From HKCCE3408 sp039183205 (GTDB lineage: Bacteria; Pseudomonadota; Alphaproteobacteria; Rhodobacterales; Rhodobacteraceae): DNA of 64,000 nucleotides. Under the pieces are notes generated by a model that did not search any database, was not told the DNA's origin, and saw only the letters and a list, made by a program, of their open reading frames with translations. Shown here in pieces: positions 44,042-54,346 of this stretch; within the stretch, counting starts at the first letter, position 1, and every line of letters starts with the position of its first letter. Position numbers and translations under genes: made by a program. Where the stretch lies: assembly GCA_039183205.1 (NCBI GenBank), contig JBCDBR010000023.1:1-64000 (forward strand), given 5' to 3'.

Positions 44042-45011
44042 GGGTCACTCGCGGATCCAGTGCGGCATAAAGGAGATCCGCAATTAGGTTCATCAAAATG
44101 ACCACGACGGCAATCATCAGAAACGCGCCCTGCGCCAATGGGTAGTCGGCCGTCGATACGGCGCGGACCAACTCACGGCCCAGGCCCGGCCACGAAAATA
44201 CCGTTTCGACCACGACATTGCCTTGGATCTGGTAGCCGACCGCGATGGCAAAAGAGGTCATGACCGGCAAAAGCGCGTTACGCGCGGCGTGGCGGATCAC
44301 CACTGAAAACGTCGACAAGCCCTTGATGCGCGCCATGGTCACGAAGTCTTCCCGCATCACGTCCAGCATGTTCGAACGCATCAACAGCAGCGGGAGGCCC
44401 TGGCTATAGATCGCCAGGGTCAGCACCGGCAGCGTCATGTGCCACCAGAAATCGCGAGAGGCGTAGAGCGCCAGGAGCGTGTCGTATTCTGCGCCAGGCG
44501 GGCGTGTTCCGCCGGCCGGAAAAAGCCCCAAGCCAAAGCTGAAAACCGCGAGCAAAAGCATGCCGAGCCAAAACTCGGGCATCGCCCGCGTGGTCAGCAC
44601 CAATGGCACGCCGATCTGTTCGACCACGGCGCCGCGCTTCCACGCCAGGTATGCACCTGCCAGCACGCCGAAAATGTAGGCGACGATGAGCGAAGTGAAG
44701 GTCAGGATCAGCGTGTTGGGCAACAGCGCAATCACACGCTCGGCAACGGGCTGGCGGTAGAAAAAGCTCTCTCCCAGGTCGCCCTGCAACAGGTTACCGA
44801 GATACACGAAATACTGCTGCCACAGAGGAAGATCGAGGCCGAACCGCGCCATCAGTTCGGCTTGCTGTTCTGGTGTGAAGTTCGGATCGATGTAAGCGGC
44901 CAAAGGGCTGCCTGGCATCAGTCGGAACATGAAGAACAAGATGGTGATCACCGCCCACAGCACAAACACGGTTTGCACCAGTCGCGCTCCGATGACGGTG
45001 ACACCTTTCAT
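44034..45011 (-). CDS. Oligopeptide-type ABC transporter permease (DppB-like)
   Basis: The 325 residues contain about six membrane segments and the coupling loop REDFVTMARIKGLSTFSVVIRHAARNA. The N-terminal RLVQTVFVLWAVITILFF is typical of DppB. It lies 41 bp after the binding-protein gene; no terminator is seen there. Confidence 0.93.
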   Translation of the reverse strand: MKGVTVIGARLVQTVFVLWAVITILFFMFRLMPGSPLAAYIDPNFTPEQQAELMARFGLDLPLWQQYFVYLGNLLQGDLGESFFYRQPVAERVIALLPNTLILTFTSLIVAYIFGVLAGAYLAWKRGAVVEQIGVPLVLTTRAMPEFWLGMLLLAVFSFGLGLFPAGGTRPPGAEYDTLLALYASRDFWWHMTLPVLTLAIYSQGLPLLLMRSNMLDVMREDFVTMARIKGLSTFSVVIRHAARNALLPVMTSFAIAVGYQIQGNVVVETVFSWPGLGRELVRAVSTADYPLAQGAFLMIAVVVILMNLIADLLYAALDPRVTRE

Positions 45012-45052
45012 CCCGCAGCTCCTGCCCGATCCGGTTCAGGGTTTGGCGCGGC

Positions 45053-46702
45053 TCACTCGCCCAAAGTCTCAGTGACACCCTCGGGATAGTGCAAGCGCCC
45101 GTCGATCACCTCATATCCGGCCTCGGCCAAGATATCCTGCGCAACCTCGATGCCCTGGGGCAAGGTCGTCAGGGTCTCTTCGTTGTGCCAGTAGCCGAGC
45201 GCTGGCGACACCACTGAATTCGACGGCACCGCGAAGCCGCGGAAGGCCGCACCCACGATCAGGCGCCGGTCCACCGCAGAGGACAACGCACGGCGGAAGG
45301 CCGCGTCGTCAAACGGGGGGCGACGATGGTTAAAGGCCACGTAGCGGAACCCAATATCGACGGTCGAAATGACCTCTAGGTCCGGGTTCTCTTCCGCGGC
45401 CGCGACCACAACGCTGGGGTCTCCGGGGAAGTCCGAGAGGAAATTGATCTCACCCGAGCGCAGCATACCGAGCGATGCCTCGACATTCGGCACGATCCGC
45501 AGGATCCACCGCTCCGCCCCGGGGGCGGCCCAATGGTCCGCGTTGGCCTCCAACACGACCTCTTCGTTCAGCGTCCAGCTGCTGAACCGATAGGGGCCGG
45601 ACCCAATGGGCACCTCTTCTTGGAAGGATTCCGCATTGGTGTCGAGCGTCAGTTGCTCCGCGATGATCGGCTCCCAAATGTGTTTGGGGATGATGTTGAT
45701 CTTGGCCAAGCTGGCGGTCAGAAACGGCGCCGACGGTTCGCTGAGCGAAAAGGTGATGTCCATCCCATCGATCGAGATGTTTTCGATGCCGTTCACAAAC
45801 GGCGAGTACATCGGTGCTTCGCCAGAACCGGCAGCTTCGAACGAAAACTGCACGTCCTCGGGCGTCACAGGAAGGCCGTCGTGCCACATCATATCGTCAC
45901 GCAAGGTGACGGTGATCGTTGTGTCGTCGATCCACTCATAGGCGCTGGCCGCCCAAAGCTGGGGCAGACCGTCGGGCCCGATCCGCAGCAGACGGTCCCA
46001 CACCAATTCGGTGATCCAGCTATCCGTGCCGCCGGAAATGAACAAAGGGTTAATCGCGGTGACGTTGTCTGACGAGTTCAGAACGATATCGCGCTGGTCG
46101 CCGACAGGCTGCATCTGGATGTAGCTCCAGGTGTTGCGGATCCCGATGCCGGACTGGTCAACGACCGAGTCGGCGTCCCAAACCGCCGTGTTGACGGCAT
46201 AGGTCGATTGCGGATGGGCCAGCATCATATTGGGCTGATCCTCGGCCAACAAAGCTTGGGCCGCGCGCACAATCTCGCGCCGCTCTTCGGGATCGAGCGT
46301 CACGCGTTGCTGTTCCACAAGCGCGTCGTAATCGGGGTTGTTGTAGCCGATGAAATTGAAGCCCTGTTCTGCCGTGGTGGAGTGGAACAGGTTGTAGACG
46401 ATCTCATCTGGGTCCGAGCGTTCCGGCCGGCCGACCATCTGCCAAGCGGTTGTGTCCCAGTCGTCACGGCTGAACCAGATCGCCTGGATCATTTGTTCCC
46501 ACGGCATGACCTCGACGTTCACATCTAACCCGAGACGGCGCCATTCCTGCGCGATCAATTGCGTGAATTGGAATTCGGCCGGCTGTGCCGCTTGGGGGCG
46601 TGTGACCAAGTTAATAGTCCGGATTTCATCTGCGAACACCGGCGTCAGCGCGGTCGCAGACAGGCTTGCAGCCACGAAGGCCGCTCTAAGGGGCAGTCTC
46701 AT
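45053..46702 (-). CDS. Periplasmic peptide-type binding protein with swapped (circularly permuted) lobes
   Basis: The 549 residues start with a signal peptide (1-24, cleavage after VFA). Residues about 28-197 match what is normally the C-terminal lobe of family-5 binding proteins: FTQLIAQEWRRLGLDVNVEV, FNFIGYNNPDYDALVEQQRV, LDPEERREIVRAAQALLAED. Residues about 204-549 match the normal N-terminal lobe: INPLFISGGTDSWITELVWD, TVTLRDDMMWHDGLPVTPED, GSGPYRFSSW, AFRRALSSAVDRR. The protein ends in AGYEVIDGRLHYPEG, exactly where the C-terminal lobe would begin in ordinary members. The order is thus circularly permuted. The binding protein at 60182 has the normal order. Its ligand should be the hydantoin- or peptide-like substrate of the operon. 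Confidence 0.9.
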   Translation of the reverse strand: MRLPLRAAFVAASLSATALTPVFADEIRTINLVTRPQAAQPAEFQFTQLIAQEWRRLGLDVNVEVMPWEQMIQAIWFSRDDWDTTAWQMVGRPERSDPDEIVYNLFHSTTAEQGFNFIGYNNPDYDALVEQQRVTLDPEERREIVRAAQALLAEDQPNMMLAHPQSTYAVNTAVWDADSVVDQSGIGIRNTWSYIQMQPVGDQRDIVLNSSDNVTAINPLFISGGTDSWITELVWDRLLRIGPDGLPQLWAASAYEWIDDTTITVTLRDDMMWHDGLPVTPEDVQFSFEAAGSGEAPMYSPFVNGIENISIDGMDITFSLSEPSAPFLTASLAKINIIPKHIWEPIIAEQLTLDTNAESFQEEVPIGSGPYRFSSWTLNEEVVLEANADHWAAPGAERWILRIVPNVEASLGMLRSGEINFLSDFPGDPSVVVAAAEENPDLEVISTVDIGFRYVAFNHRRPPFDDAAFRRALSSAVDRRLIVGAAFRGFAVPSNSVVSPALGYWHNEETLTTLPQGIEVAQDILAEAGYEVIDGRLHYPEGVTETLGE

Positions 46703-46749
46703 TATTCTATCTCCTGTTGGCCAAGGGACGAGTGTATGTGCGCGACCTG

Positions 46750-47505
46750 TCAGGCAACGCGCATGTCAGAGGCGGTTTTGCCCGCCTTCATCTTGGTCGG
46801 CGTGGGCCAGGCTTTTTTGGAATGCGCCAGCCCCATCGAAACCAGCATTTCCGCATGTTTCACCGCAGCCCGACCCGCATTGACAACTGGCACGCCGACC
46901 TCGGCCCCGATTTCGTCGCCCATATCGAGGAATGACATTGTCATGCAGCCAAACAGCAATACGTCAGCACGATCCTTTTCGACGCAAGTCCGCGCAACCT
47001 CGATGAGACGCGCCTTCGTCACATCGGGATCATTCATTAATTCGAGCACAGGAATGTTCGTTGGACGGACGCTGGACAGTTTCTCGCGCACGCCCGCCTT
47101 CACCGACAAGTGCTCCATCATCGGAATGAGGCTATCGAAGATGGTCAACACGCCGAATTTGTGACCGAGGCCAGACGCCATCAGCATCGCGCTTTCGCAC
47201 GGCCCAACGACCGGAATGGTGACAAGCTCGCGCGCGGCTTCGAGGCCGGGATCACCAAAACACCCGATGATCGCAGCGTCAAAGCCGTTTTTCTCGCAGT
47301 CCATGATCAAATCGAGGGTCGGCGGGATGGCCAGCATTTCTTCGTAGGCGGACTCGATGGATGCCGGGCCGGTCGGAACGTCGATCACGGACACCTCTGT
47401 GCCGACAAAGGCCCATGCGTTCATGAGGCGTTCGCGGCGCTGCATCTCTGCAAGACCCATCGGACCTTTCGACATTGGCCCGGGAACCACATATGCAATC
47501 TTCAT
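46750..47505 (-). CDS. Aspartate/glutamate/hydantoin racemase family protein
   Basis: The 251 residues from ATG 47505 have the two catalytic Cys loops of the family: IGCFGDPG in the first half and LLFGCMTMSF in the second, with VVGPCESAMLMA between. The start is MKIAYVVPGPM. Hydantoin racemases invert C5-substituted hydantoins so that a stereospecific hydantoinase can use both forms. Position as first gene of the operon that encodes HyuB/HyuA supports this. Arylmalonate or Asp/Glu racemases are alternatives. Confidence 0.83.
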   Translation of the reverse strand: MKIAYVVPGPMSKGPMGLAEMQRRERLMNAWAFVGTEVSVIDVPTGPASIESAYEEMLAIPPTLDLIMDCEKNGFDAAIIGCFGDPGLEAARELVTIPVVGPCESAMLMASGLGHKFGVLTIFDSLIPMMEHLSVKAGVREKLSSVRPTNIPVLELMNDPDVTKARLIEVARTCVEKDRADVLLFGCMTMSFLDMGDEIGAEVGVPVVNAGRAAVKHAEMLVSMGLAHSKKAWPTPTKMKAGKTASDMRVA

Positions 47506-47508
47506 CAC

Positions 47509-47615
47509 AGCCCCCAAAAAAATGGTTGTTTTACCCACCGAAACAGTGTTTCAAGAATGAGTATGCGGCAATCTTTTTTCAAATCAAGCCAAACCTGAAA
47601 AACTCGAGGTAGGAG
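47509..47615. promoter_or_regulatory. Divergent control region of the racemase operon and the iclR gene
   Basis: The 107-bp stretch divides the minus-strand hydantoinase operon (start 47505) from the IclR gene (start 47616). It carries the palindrome at 47540-47552 and an A/T-rich patch around 47515-47535. Confidence 0.6.
47540..47552. promoter_or_regulatory. GAAACAGTGTTTC palindrome, candidate IclR operator
   Basis: A 6-bp inverted repeat GAAACA / TGTTTC with one central base, 35 bases before the racemase start and 63 bases before the iclR start. A near copy lies at 48445 before the M28-type gene. IclR regulators bind short palindromes in promoters of the genes they control. Confidence 0.65.
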
Positions 47616-48389
47616 ATGCCCGAGCCCCGTGACTACACAATCGCCGCCGTCGACCGAGCGCTTCGCGTTCTGGAGGCATTGGCGGAGCACCCGAAGCAGG
47701 GCATAACAGAATTGTCCAAGCGCCTCGGCCTGACGAAATCCATCGTGTTTCGGCTGCTGTCCACCCTTGAAGCGAGAGGCTTTGTGGTCAGGGAGGGAGA
47801 AAAGGCGATGTATTCGCTCGGCTATCGCATCGGGGTCCTTGGAGAGCAGGCAGGCGCCCAGAATATGCTCCTATCCGCGGCCCGACCTGTAATGGCGCAG
47901 CTTCGCGATGACACGTCCGAGAACATCAACCTTGTCATTCGTGAAGACCTGAGATCCTTAGTTCTGGCGACCGAGGACGGCCATCATTCTATGAGAATAT
48001 ATGCAAATCCAGGTCGATACGGCCCGCTCCATGCCGGGGGAGGCTCCGTCCTCCTGCTCGCATACGCGCCTGAGGAGGCGCGGGAACGGCTGTGCAAGCA
48101 GCCGCTTCAACGCTTCACCGCCACAACCGTCACCGATCCAAACGAGTTGCGCGAGCGCCTAGATACAATTCGTTCCGATGGCTATCACATCGCGATCAAC
48201 GATCTGGATGAAGGCGCGTTTTCGATTGCCGCCCCGATCCAAAATGCGTCAGACGAGGTTATTGCCGCTTTGTCCGTTGCTGGTGCCATGGCGCGGTATG
48301 ACGAGACCCGGCGCCGGAAATACCTGCATCTTGTCCAAACAGCCGCCGCCCAAATTTCAAGCAAACTTGGAATCTCGGTCGCGGCATAG
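47616..48389 (+). CDS. IclR-family transcriptional regulator
   Basis: The 257 residues have the IclR layout: an N-terminal winged helix (RALRVLEALAEH and GITELSKRLGLTKSIVFRLL near 12-50) and a C-terminal effector domain that starts with MLLSAARPVMAQLRDDTSEN and ends with SVAGAMARYDETRR. It is divergent from the hydantoinase operon and followed by the M28-type gene. The matching palindromes in both promoters make it the likely controller of both transcripts and of itself. Confidence 0.92.
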   Translation: MPEPRDYTIAAVDRALRVLEALAEHPKQGITELSKRLGLTKSIVFRLLSTLEARGFVVREGEKAMYSLGYRIGVLGEQAGAQNMLLSAARPVMAQLRDDTSENINLVIREDLRSLVLATEDGHHSMRIYANPGRYGPLHAGGGSVLLLAYAPEEARERLCKQPLQRFTATTVTDPNELRERLDTIRSDGYHIAINDLDEGAFSIAAPIQNASDEVIAALSVAGAMARYDETRRRKYLHLVQTAAAQISSKLGISVAA

Positions 48390-48444
48390 GTCATCGAACA
48401 GCAAGCTTGTCGAATCGCATTCACGCTGCCACCATTTCGAAATT

Positions 48445-48457
48445 GAAACAGCGTTTC
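48445..48457. promoter_or_regulatory. GAAACAGCGTTTC near-palindrome, candidate IclR operator
   Basis: It is identical to the site at 47540 but for one base, with 5-bp arms GAAAC / GTTTC, 25 bases before the M28-type start. A third half-site GAAACA follows at 48465, and the perfect palindrome ATTTCGAAAT precedes it at 48434-48443. Confidence 0.6.
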
Positions 48458-48481
48458 ATTAGATGAAACAAGGGGCGACCG

Positions 48482-50206
48482 ATGACACCTGCAGAATCCG
48501 CACTTCTCGATCACGTGCGAATGGAAGAACCCTGGGGTCTGGTCGAAAGCTTTGCCACCTTCAAACGCGAACACCCGACGGATGTGAACCGTGGTATGGA
48601 CGAGGTCGTCGAGCGGCTTACACGCCACGGTGTGCCCACTAGGGTGCATCAACCTTCGCTCTACCTCAGCCTTCCAGGTACCGCGCGGGTGGACGCAGGC
48701 GGCACAACCTATCGCGCCAAACCACCGGCCTACGCTACGGACGCGCGCACCGGCGTCACCGCGCCACTTGTTTATCTGAGCGCCAACGCCGTGGATGACA
48801 TCGACGACATGTTCGATCTCCGCATCGACGGTGCAGCGGCGCTTGCCCCAAAAGCGAAGGGCGCGATCGTGGTGTCGGAAGGCTTTGCGAGCCCGGTCAT
48901 GGTGCGGCAATTCGAAGACATGGGAGCGGTCGGCGTCATCGCGGTAAACCCGGGCGAGGACATCCACTGGGGCATCTGCACCACCATTTGGGGTATCCCC
49001 GATCTTGACGACCTGCCTCGCAAACCCGGTATCCCGGCCGCGGCCGTGAACAAATCCGACGGTGAGGCTCTGATCGAACTGGCCCGCGCAGGCGGCGAGG
49101 CCACCGTCTTTACCGAAATGGAAGAAGGCTGGTTTGACAGCAAACTGGTGGAAGTTGTGATACCAGGGACAAGTGAGCCTGACAAATTCGTCCTGCTCCA
49201 CGGCCATCTCGACAGTTGGGATGTTGGCGTTGGCGATAATGCCGTTGGCGACGCCTGCATGCTGGAGATTGCGCGCACGCTTTGGGCGAACCGCGATCAA
49301 CTCCGCCGATCTGTCCGCATTTGTTGGTGGCCTGGTCACTCAACCGGACGTTACGCTGGATCGACGTGGTACGCCGATACCTTCGCCATTGACCTCGATG
49401 AAAACTGCGTCGCGCAGGTCAATTGCGATAGCCCTGGATGCCGGTGGGCCACAGAGTTCATTAACTTGTCCCGGATGTCGGAGACCGACGACCTGATCAG
49501 CGCCGCAATCAGCGAGGTCGCAGGTAAAACGGCCGCGGGCGAGCGACCCCACAGGGCGGGCGACTACTCGTTCAACAATATCGGGATCTCTAGCTATTTC
49601 ATGCTGTCTTCGACGATGCCGAACACGCTGCGCGAAGAGAAAGGCTACTACACGGTCGGCGGATGCGGCGCAAATATCGCATGGCACACAGAGAACGACA
49701 CATTGGAAATCGCCGACAAGGATATCCTTGAACGCGACATCAAGGTTTACCTGCTCGCGCTGCTTCGCACACTCAATGCACCGGTCCTGCCGTTCGACTG
49801 GCGTGCGACGGCGCGCGAATTTCAGGACACTATCGCGACATATCAGATCGCCGCCGGCGACCGGTTTGATCTGTCCCCCTCTGCCGACGCCGCAGAAAGC
49901 CTGCTGACGGCGTTGGAGGGGTTCTATGACGGTGTTGCCGCGGGCCGCGTCTCGGAAGCAAACGCCAACACGGTCATCCAAGACCTCGCTCGTATTCTGG
50001 TGCCGATCAACTTCTGCCGCGAAGCGCGGTTCCGCCATGACCCCGCCGCAACGGTCCCTGCCTTGCCAACCATCCACACAGCGACCGAACTCGACCTGCA
50101 CAGCGAGACATTGGGCTTTGCGCAAAACCAGCTCTTGCGCGGTCAAAACCGGCTTGTGTCGGCCTTGCGTCAGGCGGAGCGGCACATCGCACTCGTTGTT
50201 GGGTGA
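48482..50206 (+). CDS. M28-like metallopeptidase with altered catalytic site
   Basis: The 574 residues contain a PA-like insert (about 90-215) and an M28 core. Metal ligands HGHLDSWDVG (His242), GDNAVGD (Asp252), VNCDSPG (Asp316) and IAWHTENDT (His near 405) are recognisable. The Glu-Glu pair that normally supplies the general base and a ligand is replaced: the expected place reads CWWPGHSTGRYAGS, with Gly285-His286. It may use a different metal arrangement, or not be a peptidase. No signal peptide is seen, so it is cytosolic. It is under the candidate IclR operator and coupled to the next gene by TGATG. Confidence 0.82.
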   Translation: MTPAESALLDHVRMEEPWGLVESFATFKREHPTDVNRGMDEVVERLTRHGVPTRVHQPSLYLSLPGTARVDAGGTTYRAKPPAYATDARTGVTAPLVYLSANAVDDIDDMFDLRIDGAAALAPKAKGAIVVSEGFASPVMVRQFEDMGAVGVIAVNPGEDIHWGICTTIWGIPDLDDLPRKPGIPAAAVNKSDGEALIELARAGGEATVFTEMEEGWFDSKLVEVVIPGTSEPDKFVLLHGHLDSWDVGVGDNAVGDACMLEIARTLWANRDQLRRSVRICWWPGHSTGRYAGSTWYADTFAIDLDENCVAQVNCDSPGCRWATEFINLSRMSETDDLISAAISEVAGKTAAGERPHRAGDYSFNNIGISSYFMLSSTMPNTLREEKGYYTVGGCGANIAWHTENDTLEIADKDILERDIKVYLLALLRTLNAPVLPFDWRATAREFQDTIATYQIAAGDRFDLSPSADAAESLLTALEGFYDGVAAGRVSEANANTVIQDLARILVPINFCREARFRHDPAATVPALPTIHTATELDLHSETLGFAQNQLLRGQNRLVSALRQAERHIALVVG

Positions 50207-51207
50207 TGCGGGCCATCACCTATGACCGCACCGGACCGGCGGCAGAGGTGCTTTCGCTTCGCGACTTGCCAGACCCGGCGCCGGGGCCGGGAGAAGTGCT
50301 CGTGCGGGTCCACGCGTCGGGGATCAACCCGGCGGATGTGAAACGGCGCGCAGGTTGGGGCGGTCTGGCGATGGGTCACCCTCTTGTCATTCCGCACACG
50401 GACGGCGCTGGCGTCATTAAGGCTGTCGGCGATGGCGTGGATGCGCGCCGCATCGGGCAGCGCGTCTGGATGTGGAACGCCCAAGGTGGCTACGGCGAGG
50501 CGGGCCGCGCCTTCGGCACGGCGGCTGAGTTGATCGCCCTGCCCGCCGCCCAAGCGGTGCCTTTGCCGGATCGATTGAGCTTTGCAGAGGGCGCTTGTAT
50601 CGGCGTTCCGGCCATGACCGCGCATCGATGTGTTATGTCCGATGGACCCGTTACCGGCCTCACGCTTTTGATCCAAGGTGGCGCGGGTGCGGTCGGTTAT
50701 CTGGCCTGTCAAATCGCCATCAAAGAAGGCGCCCGTCTCCTTTCGACCGTGAGCGGTCCGGAAAACGCAACGCGAATTGAAGCCCTCGGTGGCCTGGCGA
50801 TTGACCGACGCCGGGAAGACGTCGCATCACGCGTGCTGGAGCTTACCGGCGGAATTGGGGTGGACCGCATCATCGAGGTGGATTTTGCGGCGAATTGTCG
50901 GACAGACGCGCAGCTGATAAAGCGCAATGGCATGATCGCGAGTTATTCAAGCTCATCGGACGCGAAACCGGTGCTCGATTACTATGCATACGCATCTAAG
51001 GGCGCGAATATGCGCTTCATACAAGGTTTTTCACTCCCAAAAGACGCGCTGCGCAAGGCCCAAATGTGGATCGCCCAAAACCATATCCATATTCCACGAC
51101 ATGCGACGTTCCCGCTCGAAGACTGTGCCAAGGCGCACGAAATGGTCGAAACCCCAAGGCCTGATGCCTTCGGCCAAGTGGTGTTGGAACTCACGCCATC
51201 CGACTGA
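50206..51207 (+). CDS. Zinc-independent quinone oxidoreductase (medium-chain dehydrogenase)
   Basis: The 333 residues start at ATG 50206, overlapping the M28-type stop. GPGEVLVRVHASGINPADVK at the start and the nucleotide-binding LIQGGAGAVGYLACQIA near 150-165 place it in the QOR/zeta-crystallin group. The zinc-ligand Cys residues of alcohol dehydrogenases are absent. It probably reduces an unsaturated carbonyl or quinone-like product of the pathway. Confidence 0.88.
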   Translation: MRAITYDRTGPAAEVLSLRDLPDPAPGPGEVLVRVHASGINPADVKRRAGWGGLAMGHPLVIPHTDGAGVIKAVGDGVDARRIGQRVWMWNAQGGYGEAGRAFGTAAELIALPAAQAVPLPDRLSFAEGACIGVPAMTAHRCVMSDGPVTGLTLLIQGGAGAVGYLACQIAIKEGARLLSTVSGPENATRIEALGGLAIDRRREDVASRVLELTGGIGVDRIIEVDFAANCRTDAQLIKRNGMIASYSSSSDAKPVLDYYAYASKGANMRFIQGFSLPKDALRKAQMWIAQNHIHIPRHATFPLEDCAKAHEMVETPRPDAFGQVVLELTPSD

Positions 51208-51938
51208 TCAATGCATTGAAGGGGGTTTTGAGTGTTCGGTTTCGTGCCCCTCCCGTCCGAACAAGTTGCTCCTCTGCATTCTAGTCAAACGTCCGGCTGC
51301 GGCTCCCCGTTGCCGATCTCCGTTTGGCAGCACTTTTTCGAAAACTCTTTACCGTTGCGACCACTTACAGCCCGAGGCGGATGAGGTGGTTGGCCGCTGC
51401 TCCACCGGCATCGAATGTGGCGACGTGCAGGCGTCAAAGACAGCAAGGGAGAAGCGACCTCATGGCCGTAAAAGGCAGTCGGCCTCGATCTGACCGCGAG
51501 GCCGTTTATCGCCCGACCACGCGGTTTGTCGAGATTGAGACAGAGCAGCAGCAAGCCATGCTCTCAATCCATCGCATGCGGGGTCTGGCCGTCCGGCAAC
51601 GCACGCTGATGGCCAACATGATCCGCAATGTGCAGCGGATTATGCGCCATGTTGTCCGCGGCAATATCCAGGATATGCACCGCTCCCCTTCTGGCGCAAA
51701 AGTGCAAAAACGCGAAATCGAATCTTGGATTTATGAATTTGGGAACACGCCGCAGACTGGATAATCTGCTCTAACACAGATTGCATTTTCGCGCTGGAGT
51801 GAACCAAGCATTCTCGGTCTCAACGGGTGGCGCCGGGCGCATGGTATCGACGTTTGAGGACCGCTGAGTTCGCCATGGTCTTCACAGGGTAACGCAGCCT
51901 CCAAAGCGCCGATGTAACGGGAAGAAGGAAATCACGCG
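51208..51938. other. 731-bp gap holding an IS110-type remnant
   Basis: No intact gene is present between the oxidoreductase and the FMN-binding gene. An IS110 transposase fragment lies in the middle. The rest, including about 250 bp on either side, shows no recognisable coding sequence. Confidence 0.6.
51462..51665 (+). mobile_element. IS110-family transposase fragment
   Basis: The reading frame gives SDREAVYRPTTRFVEIETEQ, then QQAMLSIHRMRGLAVRQRT and LMANMIRN. This follows the segment after the DEDD catalytic centre in IS110/IS1111 transposases (RPxMRFVxVKSxEQQxxxxLHRxRxLLIxQRT). Both the N-terminal catalytic part and the C-terminal half are missing. Confidence 0.72.
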
Positions 51939-52535
51939 ATGATGACGGAAGATCGGCTTCGCGAGCTTTACGGTGATGCTCAGGCATCCGCGCAGAAAAA
52001 GGTCATTGATCACATCGACGTCCATGTAAGGCGCTTTCTCGAGGCCTGTCCGTTTGCGGTGCTTGCCACGTCTGACGGAGACAGCCTTGATTTGTCGCCA
52101 AAGGGTGACCCACCGGGGTTCATCGTGGTCGAAGATACGAAGACCATCGTCGTCCCTGACCGGCCCGGCAACAACCGGCTTGACGGTATGCTGAACATTC
52201 TTTCGCACCCCCGTGTCGCGCTCCTCCTGCTGATCCCGACAGTGCGGGAGACGGTTCGCATCAACGGCACAGCTAAAATCGTCGACGATGAAGACGTGAC
52301 GGCACGGCACGCACTGAACGGGCGCGTCCCCAAGACCGTCCTGCGCATCCACGTTGAAGAGGTCATGACCCATTGCGGGAAGTCAGCTCTGCGCTCCGGG
52401 CTGTGGGACCCAAACAGCTGGCCAACCGAACGCCCTGTCGCCAACCAATCAGAGATCCTGCGCGATCATACGATGCTGGATATGGAAATCTTGAGCGATG
52501 CCGAAATTGAAAAACGCTATCGATCCATGCTGTGA
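51939..52535 (+). CDS. Pyridoxamine-phosphate-oxidase-like FMN-binding protein
   Basis: The 198 residues have the split-barrel flavin-binding fold: CPFAVLATSDGDSLDLSPKGDPPGF, IVVPDRPGNNRLDGMLNIL, then VALLLLIPTVRETVRINGTA. This matches the group of about 200 residues annotated as MSMEG_1061-type PPOX proteins, with a C-terminal helical extension (HCGKSALRSGLWDPNSW). It reduces or binds an unknown substrate with FMN or F420. It stands alone, between the IS110 relic and the converging acyl-CoA ligase gene. Confidence 0.85.
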   Translation: MMTEDRLRELYGDAQASAQKKVIDHIDVHVRRFLEACPFAVLATSDGDSLDLSPKGDPPGFIVVEDTKTIVVPDRPGNNRLDGMLNILSHPRVALLLLIPTVRETVRINGTAKIVDDEDVTARHALNGRVPKTVLRIHVEEVMTHCGKSALRSGLWDPNSWPTERPVANQSEILRDHTMLDMEILSDAEIEKRYRSML

Positions 52536-52564
52536 CGCGCCCGCACGCGCCCCCATAGATCCCC

Positions 52565-54304
<1,740 letters not shown>

Positions 54305-54346
54305 CAGTCTCTCCTCCCCTTTGTTCTCCGCTTTGGCCAAGGCCAC

